DNA of 64,000 nt, taken from contig NC_080074.1 of NCBI RefSeq assembly GCF_949987535.1, forward strand, positions 28,293,268 through 28,357,267, written 5' to 3'. The stretch is from Balaenoptera acutorostrata. Taxonomy: Eukaryota > Chordata > Mammalia > Artiodactyla > Balaenopteridae. The position numbers and the translations under genes are program-made. The notes beneath the pieces are model-generated. The model worked only from the letters and a program-made list of their open reading frames with translations. It had not been told where the DNA came from and made no database searches. The first letter of the stretch is position 1. The number at the start of each line of letters is the position of its first letter. Shown in pieces: positions 1 through 11,400 of this stretch.

Positions 1-99
1 ATGACTTGTTCTGTGTGGGTTTTTTTTTTAAGTGTTATTTACATTCACATTGTTATGCAACCAATTTCAGAAGTCTTTTCATCTTGTAAAACTAAAACT

Positions 100-890
100 C
101 AACACTCATTAAACAACTCCCCATTCACTGTCTCCCCTGCCCCAAACCCCTTCTACTTTCTATATCTATGAATTTACTGTTCTAAGTAACTCATATGAGT
201 GGAATCATACAGTATTTGTCTTGTTGTGTTTGGCTTATTTCACATAGGATAATGTCCTCAAGGTTCATTCATGTTATAGCATGTGTCAGAATTTCCTACC
301 TTTTTAAGGTTATATTACATTGTATGTATATATTGTATTATCTATCATCTGTTGCTTCCTTCTTTTGGCTAGTTCTGTTGTCAGTAGTGCTGCTTTCAAC
401 GTGGGTATACAAATATCTATTTGTGATCCTGCTTTCATTTTTTTTTTGGGTAGATACCCAGAATTGGAATTGCTGGATCGTATTGGTAATTCTATTTTCA
501 GTTTTTTGAAGAAATCACCATACTGTTTTCCATAGTGGCTATATCCTTTTAAATTCTCATCAACAGTGCACAAGGATTCAACAGTTTCTTCACATCCTTG
601 CCAACATTTGTTATTTTCTGTGATTTTTATTTGTCTGTTTTTTTTTATAGTAACCATCCTAATGAGTGTTAAGGTGGTATCTCCTCATGGTTGATTTGCA
701 TTTCCCTAATGATTAAGATGTTGAGCATCTTTTCATATGCTTGTTGGCTATGTAATTTTCTTTGGGTTGTTTGTGTTTTTGTGTTGAGCTGTAGGAATTC
801 TTTATATGTTTTTTGATATTAACCCCTTATCAGATATATGATTTGCAAATATTTTCTCTTAGGTTGCCTTTTCACTCTGTTGATTGTATC
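100..890 (-). mobile_element. Old L1 fragment (L1M type), antisense, ORF2 end and 3' UTR
   Basis: The + strand reads as the complement of the L1 ORF2 C-terminus and 3' UTR. Recognisable stretches include GGAATCATACAGTATTTGTC, ATGTCCTCAAGGTTCAT, the TACCCAGAATTGGAATTGCT block near 455 and TTAACCCCTTATCAGATATA near 820. The minus-strand frame at 310-657 contains the L1 ORF2 signature CWQGCEETVES and KKLKIELPI, with decay. The element is broken near 890 by an LTR and resumes near 1747. Confidence 0.85.
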
Positions 891-891
891 T

Positions 892-1746
892 TTTTATAAA
901 GGAAAAACGCTCCTGTGTGTCTGTACTCTCAGTACTGTACTACAGTTTCACTTCTGACATCAGATGTGAGGGTGTTCCGTATATTAACGGTTCTCAACAC
1001 CAGCTGGGTGTCCTACAGTTTAGCTCAACTCTTACACTGCTTACCTGGAGCTAGCATCAGATTCCACAGATGAAGGGTGCAGTCCTGCAGGGCTGTGCCT
1101 GAGCACCCCAACCCCATCTCCCCCACGCACCCCAATTCAGACACCAACTGAAAGTCCAGCTTGTTACTTGTACTTCTGACCAACTGGCTATAAATGGAAG
1201 GTTCCCAATCCCCTGCCTCCGGTGTGATTAATTTGCTAGAGTAACTCACAAAATTTGGGAAGACATTTTACTTACTAGATTACTGGCTTATTATAGATGA
1301 CTATAACATAAGAACAGTGAGATGGAAGAGATGCATAGGGCGAGATATGTGTGAAAGGGTTTGAAGCTTCCCTGCTTTCTCTGGCTGCTCTCCACGTGTT
1401 CACCAACTCAGAGTCTCTCAAAACCCTTTCCTTCCTACACGATTGATTAAATCATTGACCACTGGTGATTAATTTAACCTTTAGCCCCTCTTCCCTCCCT
1501 GGAGGTTGGAGTGGGACTGAAAGTTCCAACCTTTTCTTCAAGGTTGGTTCCCCTGGCAACCAACCCCCATCCTTAGGGCTTTCTAAAAAATCACGTCATG
1601 AATACGAACTCATAGGTGGTTGAAAGGGGCTTGTTAGGAATAACAAAGGATATCTTTATTGCTCTTATCACAGGGAATTCCTGGGGTTTTAGGAGCCTGG
1701 TTCCAGGAATGGGGACCAAGACCAAATGTATGTTTTACAATATCAC
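892..1746. mobile_element. Solo LTR of an endogenous retrovirus-like element inserted into the L1
   Basis: The surrounding L1 stops at about 890 and continues at 1747 with TTTGATGCACGGAAGTTTT, so this block is an insertion. It has the look of an old mammalian LTR that I recognise but cannot name. Internal landmarks are GATTGATTAAATCATTG (near 1441), GGTTGGTTCCCCTGGCAACC (near 1542) and a terminal AATATCACA (near 1738). There are no gag, pol or env remnants. The exact left edge and any target duplication are unclear. Confidence 0.6.
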
Positions 1747-2225
1747 ACCTTTGATGCACGGAAGTTTTAAATTTGAGAGAATTCAATTTATCTATTTTTA
1801 TTTTTGTTGCTATGCTTTTGGTGCCATATCCAAGAAATCATCGCTAAGTTCAGCGTCATGAAGCTTTTCACCTATGTTTTCTTCTAATAGTTTTATAGAT
1901 TTAGGTCTTTGATTCATTTTGAATTATTTTTTTTAATAGTGTAAGGTAAGGGTCCAGTTTCATTCTTTTGCATATGGAAATCCAGTTTTCCCAGCACCAT
2001 TTGTTGAAAGGACTGTCCTTTTCCTATTGAATGGTCCTGGGGCCCTTGTTGAAAATCATTTGACCATGTATGTGAGTGTTTATTTCTGGGCTCTCTAGTC
2101 TTACTCTGTTGGTCTATATGTCTTTCTTTACGCCAGTACCACATTGTTTTGACTACTGAATGTTTCAATAAGTTTTGAAATCAGAAAGTATGAGACCTCC
2201 AACTTTGTTCTTATTCTGTATTCTG
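1747..2225 (-). mobile_element. Old L1 fragment, continuation of the element at 100-890
   Basis: The + strand gives the complement of L1 ORF2: CATATCCAAGAAATCAT, CCAGTTTTCCCAGCACCATT, AATCATTTGACCATGTATG and GCCAGTACCACATTG. The order continues the upstream fragment. This supports one L1 copy split by the LTR. Confidence 0.8.
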
Positions 2226-3149
2226 TAATGTTAATATTTTCTGCCTTGGTTCTTTAAAGATGAGCAACAGATAATATTTAGTTTTGGGATAGGGCAGGTA
2301 TTGGTATCAGTACTTTTTTTTCCCATGTCTTTACTTTTTTGGTGGTGGAGGAATAGGAAGTTATTAAATCTTTTTACTCAAAGGTATGGTGAATTTGTTG
2401 GCTTTGCTTTAATGACTTAATTAATTCTCATATCTGCTTTTACATTTAATCTGTTGTGATATGTTTGAAGCGTGTGAAGAAAATTTAGTCTCACAGATGT
2501 GTAGTTGGAAAACGGAGGACTATCTTAATAGCCTTTTCAGATAATTGTAGCTATTTTTATTTGATATTAAACTGAAACTAAAGTATAGTTTCTCAAAAGT
2601 TAATTACAGTGTAGAATCTGAAACCATAGTAATGCAATTTTTGTACTTCGTAACAATAAAATTTTTTCCTCTGTCTTGCGTTTTGAATGGGTCTTTCCTG
2701 TGCATGATTTTGTAACATTATGCATTAGTCATGTGGAAAATATTGGTTCACTGAGTTATGCAGATTTTTTTCCCAAATATTGACACATTTCATTGTACAA
2801 TATAAAACTAATCACATTTGTCAATATCACCATCAATCTTAGAATACCTTATACATATGAGGAAGTGTCAAGCTCATGGTAGTGGATACAAGTTTTCCAA
2901 AATTCTAAGCTTCATTTGGAAGCTTGAATTTTATCATTGGCAACCAATACTATCAGTTCTATCCTTTGAAGTGACAGATTTTCTTCCTCCCCAAATCTGA
3001 ATAGTCATAGTTTGTCTGTCATTCTTAAAAATGGTGTTTCATGGAAAAAAGCAACTAGCTCAGTTTATAATTCAATCACATAAATGCTCTTCTGTATGAC
3101 AGTTATATTATTTGGTATGCAGCAGAAGTGACCCATATATACTTCCTAT
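2226..3149. other. Intron DNA with no recognised feature
   Basis: AT-rich sequence. I see no exon-like frame, RNA gene or confidently recognisable repeat. It may hold decayed L1. Confidence 0.5.
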
Positions 3150-3390
3150 TTTTTCACAGTTTTTCTTTTTTCTTGCTATTTCAAATATTGCGGCTATGAA
3201 CATTCACATACAAATCTCATGCATTTGTGTAAGAATTTCTCTATTATGTAGTCTCACGTGAAATTGCTGGGTTATAGGCTATATACATAATCATATTTAC
3301 TAGGTGATCCCAAACTATTTTTCAGAGTTATTATACCAGTTTACCATTGTCCATTTTTCCGTATACTCCTGGTGCTGACTGGTTTTTAAA
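3150..3390 (-). mobile_element. Diverged L1 fragment, antisense
   Basis: The block GCGGCTATGAACATTCACA, GAAATTGCTGGGTTATAGG and TTATACCAGTTTACCATTG is the complement of the same ORF2-end region seen at 455-560, with more divergence. Confidence 0.6.
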
Positions 3391-3660
3391 ATTTAATCTT
3401 TTTTATGTTTTATGAAAACCTCTGTGTCTCCCTACCCCCCTTTTTTCCCTCCTGTCAAGCTATATGTAGAAAACTTCCACGTATACTCTAGTTTTATCTT
3501 TGTCCCTCAGTTTGATTTTTAATTTCTTTGAGCTCAGAGTTGACCTTCTACCTCTTGGAAATTTACCAGAGGTGTACACACAATGGATGTTTATGATCAG
3601 TGTAATTTATTTTGTCTTTTTGAAACATTAAACTATTAATAAGGGATAATGAAGCACAGG

Positions 3661-3661
<1 letters not shown>

Positions 3662-3704
<43 letters not shown>
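3662..3704 (+). repeat. (TG)n microsatellite, about 21 units
   Basis: An uninterrupted TG run followed by TATATAT. Long pure runs like this are usually polymorphic. Confidence 0.98.
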
Positions 3705-3710
<6 letters not shown>

Positions 3711-4577
3711 TCACACATGCATGTATACATTCACACTATTAAAGGAAGTACTATGTTTTTTTTTTATGAATAATACATAGACTCAAGATGGTTTAGTATG
3801 GTAAACTTAGAATATTTTTGATTAGGGAATAATAGGATTTTCTACTAATCTTACTAATAGTAAGACTTCAAATTTTTTTTGAAGTTTTTTCCTGTTTAGG
3901 ATTTTTTTCTCCAGTTAGAGCAAGCACAGGTGTGCATCTACCTTTTTTTATTATCCTTGCTCCCCGACCTCTCCTCACCCAAGTCCTTGGCAAACCATGA
4001 TTGTTGACAGTGGTGATATCCAAGTGTTATGAATTTGGAAATCTCTGTGCCTGGTCTTTTGAAGGCTATTAATGAAATGCCTTCGGCAGCTTTTGTGGGT
4101 CATAGGCAGCATCAAGGTTGATAGATAACATTATAAAATATAATGAATTGAAAAAATAGTTGCTTTTGTGTTAATGTCAAGATTTTCAGCATTAAACCAG
4201 TGTTTTTTAATCACTGGCTCTGAAAACTTAAAAACAAGCCAGGAATCTTGAAGAAATTTCCTTTTTAGTTTCTAATAAGAATCATATGCTGACATTTAAA
4301 CAAAATTCTGCAGCTCAATTTAATTAACTATTTCCATATAAATTCTGAACAAAATCATATGCTTATTTAAAGCCACTAATTGATCAGTATAGGTCATTGT
4401 AAGAGACTGAGTTATTATTTGGGTCTCACCTCTTACCCATTTTCCACCCTTCATTGCTCTCCACTTTCCAACAGTCTCAGTATTAAGATGCTCATAGGCC
4501 AAAGCAGAAGCCAGATATGGCAAGTAGTTGTATTGCTGTGTATTACCACTGTATTGCAAAGTGGTATATTGAGATGA

Positions 4578-4800
4578 ACAGCATAGTACAGTGGTCAAAG
4601 GCATGTTTAAATCCCAGCTTTGTCACTGACTGGCTGTAACACAGAGCCTCTCAAAGCCTCTTTCCTCTTCTGCTAAGAAGTACTGTTATACTTATTTGCC
4701 TCTTAGGATTGATATGAGTATTAAAAAAAATTAATAGATGTTGAAGTGCTTAGACCACTGCCTGGCTTAGAGTAAGCACCTCAGTGAATGTTTGTTGTTA
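4578..4800 (+). mobile_element. MIR SINE, sense
   Basis: The layout follows the MIR consensus: AGTACAGTGGTCAAAGGCATG, then CCTCTTTCCTCTTCTGCTAA, a GGATTGATATGAG block, and a tail resembling TGCCTGGCTTAGAGTAAGCA with TCAGTGAATGTTTGTTG. Old and diverged. Confidence 0.75.
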
Positions 4801-4929
4801 CTGTTTTTATTTACTGTAAGTTTTGTGATGCAGAGTTGAGTCAAGACCAAGGTGGATGTTTTCCTAAATTACTGCCTAGTAAATCAGGAAAGACTCTTGT
4901 TGAAGACATAACCTTTTAGCTTAGTCTTT

Positions 4930-5230
4930 TTTTTTTTTTTTTAATTAATTAATTAATTTTTGGCTGTGTTGGGTCGTCGTTGCTGTGTGCGGGCTTTCTC
5001 TAGTTGTGGTGCGCGGGGTCTGCTCTTCGTTGCGGTGTGTGGGCTTCTCATTGAGGTGGCTTCTCTTGTTGCGGAGCACAGGCTCTTGGCGCGCAGTCTT
5101 AGTAGTTGTGGTGCTCGGGCGCGGGCTTAGTTGCTCCGTGGCATGTGGGAGCTTCCCGGACCAGGGATTGAACCTGTGTCCCCTACATTGGCAGGCGGAT
5201 TCTTAACCACTGCACCACTAGGGAAGTCCC
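4930..5230 (-). mobile_element. CHR-type SINE (long form), antisense
   Basis: A poly(T)/TTAA head is followed by TTTTTGGCTGTGTTGGGTCG, CTAGTTGTGGTGCGCGGGG and the tRNA-like end CCACTAGGGAAGTCCC. The A-box and B-box region is on the minus strand. It is flanked by a perfect 15-bp target duplication TTTAGCTTAGTCTTT at 4915-4929 and 5231-5245. These tRNA-derived SINEs are typical of cetaceans. Confidence 0.92.
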
Positions 5231-5739
5231 TTTAGCTTAGTCTTTAAGGATGCTTAGGAGCATGTCACATGGCAGAGGGGTTAATGGCATTTCATTTTGA
5301 GAGCTAGATACAGAAGGCATGGGGACATGTAAGAGCACAAAATATAAGATGTTGGAGAGGTACAAGTAGTTCAGTTTGTTCTTTCTCACAAAGCTGTTTT
5401 GAGGAACAAACGAGATGAGATCCTTGAAACCACTTTGTAAGCTATCAAGCAATAAAAAATGCCATTCTTTTTGCATTTCTTCTCATTACCTGGGCTAGTA
5501 ACAAGTGAATAACAGAGTCTAATACAGGGAAATTGTCTCTGTAAGGAAATATGTTGAAAGAACAATTGGTGAGGAAGTCAAAAGAGGACTGGACATTCGG
5601 AAGGAAAGAATTTTGCTGACTCAAATGATAATTATGTTATGAGTTAAGCTTAACATTCATTTTATAATTTAAACTTGAATAGTGTATGCTTTGGGAAGCC
5701 TGAATTGACTCACTGAGTGTCTGAATTGTGTTGTGAAAA

Positions 5740-5905
5740 CTTTATTGGACTTAGAATCATCATATGTGACTCTGCTACCTGGCCAAGTCATATCAGGTTC
5801 TTTCAGCTTTAGCTTCTTCATCCACAGAATGGGGATGATAATGTCTGTCTCATCTTTTGTTGTAAGGATTAATATGGAGAAGTGAAAGTGCAATTACTGT
5901 TTTCT
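5740..5905 (+). mobile_element. MIR SINE fragment, sense
   Basis: CTTCATCCACAGAATGGGGATGATAATG matches the MIR core region in part and is followed by a GTAAGGATTAATATGGAG block. The ends are uncertain. Confidence 0.6.
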
Positions 5906-8100
5906 TTAATGGATTCTACTGTACTTAAAAAAAAATCAATCTTCAAAAACCATGTATTCACTAGACTTTTTGCTTCAGATTCCATGAGAAGACCATAATA
6001 AGAATAAAAAGTTTGTGATACTAAATATAGTAAGCCTTTTGCATATAAAAATATATATAATGTGAGTGGATTAGGTTATTTAAAAAGAAAGTAGTTTAGG
6101 TTCTTTTAAATAAAATTTAATTATCTCATCTGTGCAATAAAGCAGGAAGATTTTGATTAATTTTTTAGGATAAGTGAATTTTAAAGTGAATGGTTGTAAT
6201 GTATTTTTGCTTCTTAAAGAGTAAAGCTGTCTGATGGGTCCTTTATGTATAGAACTAGTAGGATTACTTGGGCACTTTATGAGTAAGCCTATGAGGAAGG
6301 CTCACTACCTCATTACTAGCCTTAATTTTTGTAGCATGTTTTAAAATTATATCCCACCGAAGTATTTGTGAGCATGGTTGCATTCATAAAATTTAGTAAC
6401 TTAGAATTTTCTTTGAAAAGATGCAAGGCATTTATAATGATCAATGAATAGTCTTAATTTAGCTTATGAATTCTAAAATAAATATTATTTTCTTCAAAGA
6501 AAAAGTATGAAATCAAGTCAAGAAAGATGTGGAGTTACTAACGAGTAAGACAAAAAAATGTTTATAAAAAGAGAACTTTCCTAACAGGTAGTTTGACTCA
6601 AAATTATTATTGTTTTTCTCTAGTCTTTTGGCTCTACCTCTTTTGTTCTGTGTCTGTTGGTTAGTCAAGACACATTTCTTTGCTAATTTTGCTGAAAACT
6701 TCTGGGTGCTGTTTTTACTTTGTCTCCCATTTTGTCTTTCTTACATATACTTATATCTTTTTGACACTGCTTTTTCTATAGTATATTTCTACTTGATAAT
6801 TTACATTAATGAACTTTTTCTCAGACACGTGTTTAAGAACCATTACTGCTGCCTTTCCCACTCTATTATCTAAACTTATTACTCCCCTGTGTCCCCACTT
6901 GCAACTTGTTTGTCTGTTCCTTTGTGTCTTTTTGTATAGAGCAGATGGCATGAGTCATGTATACCTAGTCCTTAACTCCTCTCACTACTTTACCAAGTTC
7001 AAACTTTGTTTTCAGGTGATTGTAACTTACTAGTTAGCCCCACCTGACTTTGCTCTTTTCATTTTTAAAAAAATTGTGCACTTGAGAAATTTAACACAGC
7101 TTTTGTATTAATCTGTGTTTTTTGTGCATTATGTTTTAACTTAGAAAAAAATTTTAAAATGTGTTTCATTTAGATTATAGTCTGTTTAAAGGCCAGAAGT
7201 TTTGCTTGCCCTCCACTATTTCTGTATTATCCCCTTCTAGCACACTGTATATAAAAATGAGTATAATAAATGTCCATGATTGACTCATCAGCTGCTTATA
7301 GTGGCTTCTTTTCCTGGCTATCTTTCTTACAGAGTTGAGTCAAAATTCTGATCCATATCTTGTGTGTAAATATCTTGACTAAAAATGTTCAATATTAGTC
7401 GTAAAAACTCCACTGAGCCCAGACTTTAACATTTGATTAGGCTGGTTGATCCAGATCTTTGATTGGAGGTGTCATTTTTATATTTTGTACTTGATAGTAT
7501 TGGGTAAAATAACAAATATAAGGCAGGTAAGTGATATTTTTAGATCACTGTTTTATACACCTAGAAAGAAATTTGAGTAAGTCTTAAAATTGTGACTCTT
7601 AAAAATGATGTTTGTCAAGAAGAGCAAAAATGAGGAATCAGTAGAATCAGGCATACTAGAGCAGTAAATGGTATTGTTATTGCTAAGGCTCTTACCAATT
7701 ATGAAATTGCAAAGCCAAAAATCAGAATTGCCATATTGTTACTTAAAGTAATTTTTGATAATAGAGGGGTAGTTTCAATTTTTAACTCAAATGGGAGATT
7801 ATAAATATGTTGCATAGCCTAAAGAATCTAGTTAGTAGATTTTAGTGTTTTCATTTTATGTCAAAATTTTGTTGGTAATTTAAAAATTATATTAATAGAG
7901 CTTAGTCAAGTAGACCAATAATAAAACCATAAGTTAGTATATAACAATTTAATTCTTCTTGGTTAAAATATTTTCATTGTTTTTATATTTTAATATTTAC
8001 TAAAACATTTAGTAGGAAATGATATTGCTCTAAAGATTATTTGAATAATTAGAATAATTAAAAATATTAGGAAAAGAAAATTGTTAAATTGATATTTCAG
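5906..8100. other. Intron upstream of exon A, mostly unassigned
   Basis: AT-rich intron. A stretch near 7180-7290 resembles a decayed L2 3' end (CCACTATTTCTGTATTATCC, then AATAAATGTCCATGATTGAC). I found no exon in this block that would supply the part of EEA1 immediately before exon A. Confidence 0.5.
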
Positions 8101-8439
8101 AACTTGACTGAAAAGTTGCAGAAGAAAGAACTGGACTATACTCAGTTAGAGGAGAAACATAATGAAGAATGTATGAGTAAAAAGAATATACAAGCAAGCC
8201 TTCATCAAAAAGACCTAGATTGTCAACAGCTTCAGTCAAGGTTATCTGCATCTGAAACCTCACTGCAGAGAATACAGGCAGAGCTAGGTGAAAAGGGAGA
8301 GGCTACTCAAAAGCTCAAAGAAGAATTATCAGAAGTGGAGACCAAGTACCAGCATCTTAAGGCAGAGTTTAAACAGCTACAACAACAGAGAGAAGAAAAG
8401 GAACAGCATGGATTACAACTCCAAAGTGAAATTAATCAA
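8101..8439 (+). CDS. EEA1: EEA1 exon A (first in window), fragment residues 1-113
   Basis: The acceptor is ATATTTCAG ending at 8100 and the donor is GTAAGA at 8440. The exon is 339 nt, phase 0 to 0. It encodes coiled coil with [20 protein letters not shown] near the start and QLQSEINQ at the end. The segment is rich in Glu, Lys, Gln and Leu with no Pro or Gly clusters, as expected for the rod. An open frame continues nine codons past the donor and four codons before the acceptor, but those parts are intron. The previous EEA1 exon, which should end near a VNELTQKN-like stretch, is not found in 1-8100. Confidence 0.95.
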
Positions 8440-11400
8440 GTAAGAGCTGTTAACTTTTATTTATTGTAATTCCCCCTATGGTTTCTTCTTAGTGTGTTTG
8501 ATGGTTGTTTGATCATAATATAGTTCATTTAAAAAGTTGTCATTTAAAAAAAAATAATTCTTAATTTTCACAACCTATAGTATTGAGTCAGATCTCGTTT
8601 CTGTTAATTTCAATTTCCCTTAAAATGATAGTATCTATCATATAGTATTATTGTGAAGTGTTTATGAATTAATACATATGAATTGCTTAGAATGATACCT
8701 GGTACATGGTAGGTACTCAGCAGGTATTAGCTATTATAATAATTCAAATTGTTGATCATTCTTTTATTTAAAAATTCTTATCTTTTTTCTTTTCTTGTTA
8801 CTAAATTTTAAAATATAATTGCTGTTAAACCAATAATATAAAAATTAGATATTTTAAAAGAAGAAAAAACAAATTAGTCCTAACAACTGTTTTTTATAGG
8901 TAAATAATATCTATCAGAAGAAGATTCACGGAAGTTTCGACTTTGCCATTAACTTAATTTTTGAATTCTCTATTCTGATTATTTCTTATAGGTAACATTA
9001 AAGTTGGTAGAAAAATGGAAATTTGGGGGAGATTAAAGTCCTCAGCCACTTTTTTTTTGATAATTTTCAACTGTTTTCATTTATAGGGCAGTGATACTTG
9101 GCTTTTGTGGCATCAGTCCTCTGTCTTCTTAGCCTGAGATACTCTTCCTATTTCTCTTCTCCTTGATAAATACAACTTACTCCACTTGTCACTCTTCCAG
9201 AAATCTTTTTCTGCATATTGCCACTTCTCACCACCACCCCCTCCAGATATGGCTTAAGCATTTACATATCTTGATTGTTTTACTTATCACAGTATAGTAT
9301 ATTATCATAACTTACGTATCTTTCTTCACTAGACTCTGAACTCTTCAGGTGCAGGGACCATGTCTTATTCATTTTTTATCCCAACTACCTGGCATTTTGC
9401 TTATTAATCAGCAGATGTTTTAGTAAGTAAGTGAATGAACAAATGCAGGCATTCATAATCGAAGGAAACAGAGGCTTGGGGATATCAATGAATAACTTAA
9501 ATATAACTTAGATATTTGCCTTTCAGTTCAAATGAACAAATGGGGCATTTATGGTTTCTAAAAGACACTATGCCTTGTTTATTAGGAGATACAGAAATGA
9601 AAAAGGAAACAGTACCTACCTTAAATGATTATGTAAATCTCATTGAGGATGAGGCAAGTACTATCCTATACCAATGAATGTGAGAATTAAAATAAAATGA
9701 TCTCATATACCTTGGGAATTTGGGAGAGTTCCTCTCCTGTTTTCTTCCCCCCCATAGTACTTCATATTGTATAATTATTTTGTCCTGTTAATGTGATCAA
9801 GAAAAGCTTTGTGTGAGAGAGAGGTGGTGCTTGAAATTGTGAATATTGGATGGGTTTCGACAAGTAGCAGTTTGAAGGCAGGAGGGTCTTCCAGGCAGAA
9901 AACTAAACTAGAGGCAGGGAAGTATTACAAGAACCAGGGAGGGACATGCATTTGCTTTGAGGATAGGGTATGTGTAATAGTAGTGGACTATTTTGAATCC
10001 AAAGAGCATTTGGAAGTTTATTATGCAGGCTTTTGAATAGCAGGCTGAGGAATTTGGGTTTCATTTGTTTGTCAGTGGGTGGAGGGTCATCAGGAATTTT
10101 TGAGAACCTACTCAAACAATATTTTTATTCAAAGACTTGAATGTACATAATTATTTGGTTTAGTCACAATTCTGTACAAAATAAAGAGGTTGTACTGAAG
10201 ACCTTGAAGTGATACCATTTATCTTCTTCTCTTCAGCATGCCGTCTGGATTCTACCTTCAAAGCATGACTCAAATCTGTCCACTTCTCTTCATCTATACT
10301 GCTACCACCCTTAATCTCAGCTGCTGCCGTTGCTCACCTGGGCTACTGTGTTAGCCTTTCTACAGGTTTCCTTTTTCTAGAGACCTCCTTAGTCTATTCT
10401 CTGTATGGAAGCTAGAGGCCTTGTTTTAAAATGTGAAGGATATCACTTTATTCCTCTGCTTAACAACCTCAGTGGCTTTGCTTACACTTTGAATTGAATC
10501 CAAATATCTTACTTGGTCATGTAAGCACTTGTTTGTAGTATGGTCCACACTATGTCTGTTTTCAAGCTTGTCTCCAACATGTGAAGCAGCCATACTAATC
10601 TCCTTTCAGTTCCTCAAACACTCCAACACTTCAAAGCACTTTCCTGCCTTAGGTCCTTTGCCCATGTATTTTTCTTAGAGTGTTCTTGATTTCAGTTCTT
10701 CATAAGGCTTGCTCAGGTATTGTTTCCTCAATAAAGCCTTTCTGGACCATTCTATTTCAATAGCTTATTTTCCATTTATTCTGGACCCCACTTTATTCCA
10801 GCAAGCTTCTTCTTTATAATACTTTATATTGTATAGCTAGTTTACTTGCGTATTATCTACCATTCCCTTTGGATGGTGAGCTACTTAATTTGAGGAATCT
10901 GTTTTATTCTGTACTCTATCAGCCTCTACACTTAGAGCTTTCAGTAAGTATTTATTGGAAGAATGGAAGTGAACCTCACCTTAAACCTTCTTTCAGCGTC
11001 CTTAAAGAGTGTAGGGATGAACTGGGTTTGTTTTGCTCTCCACTGTGTCCTCAGCTCCCATTTCAGTGCTGACAAAAATAGATAGCTGTCAATTGTCAGC
11101 AAAGGACTTGAAAGCAAAGTACCCCATATTCTTCATATTTGTGTTCGTGAGCACTTTTAAAATAGCCACAGATGTGCAGATAATGATGTTATGTAATTAA
11201 ACAATTAGACATCAATTTACTTTTTTTAATTTTTAAAAAATTTTATACAATTTTTAAAGGTTTCTTTTTCTTTACAGTTATTATGAAATATTGGCTGTAT
11301 TCCCCATGTTGTACAGTATGTCCTTGAGCCTGTCTAACCCAGTAGTTTGTATCTCCCACTCCCCAACCCATATATCCAACTTAATTTAAAAAAATTATCT

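Noticed and set aside
310..657. 115-codon open frame on the minus strand
   Set aside because: It is the decayed C-terminal part of L1 ORF2 in an antisense L1, not a host gene.
4985..5206. Open frames rich in Gly, Ser, Arg and Leu here and at 18293-18550 and 24447-24760
   Set aside because: They are translations of the GC-rich body of CHR SINEs.
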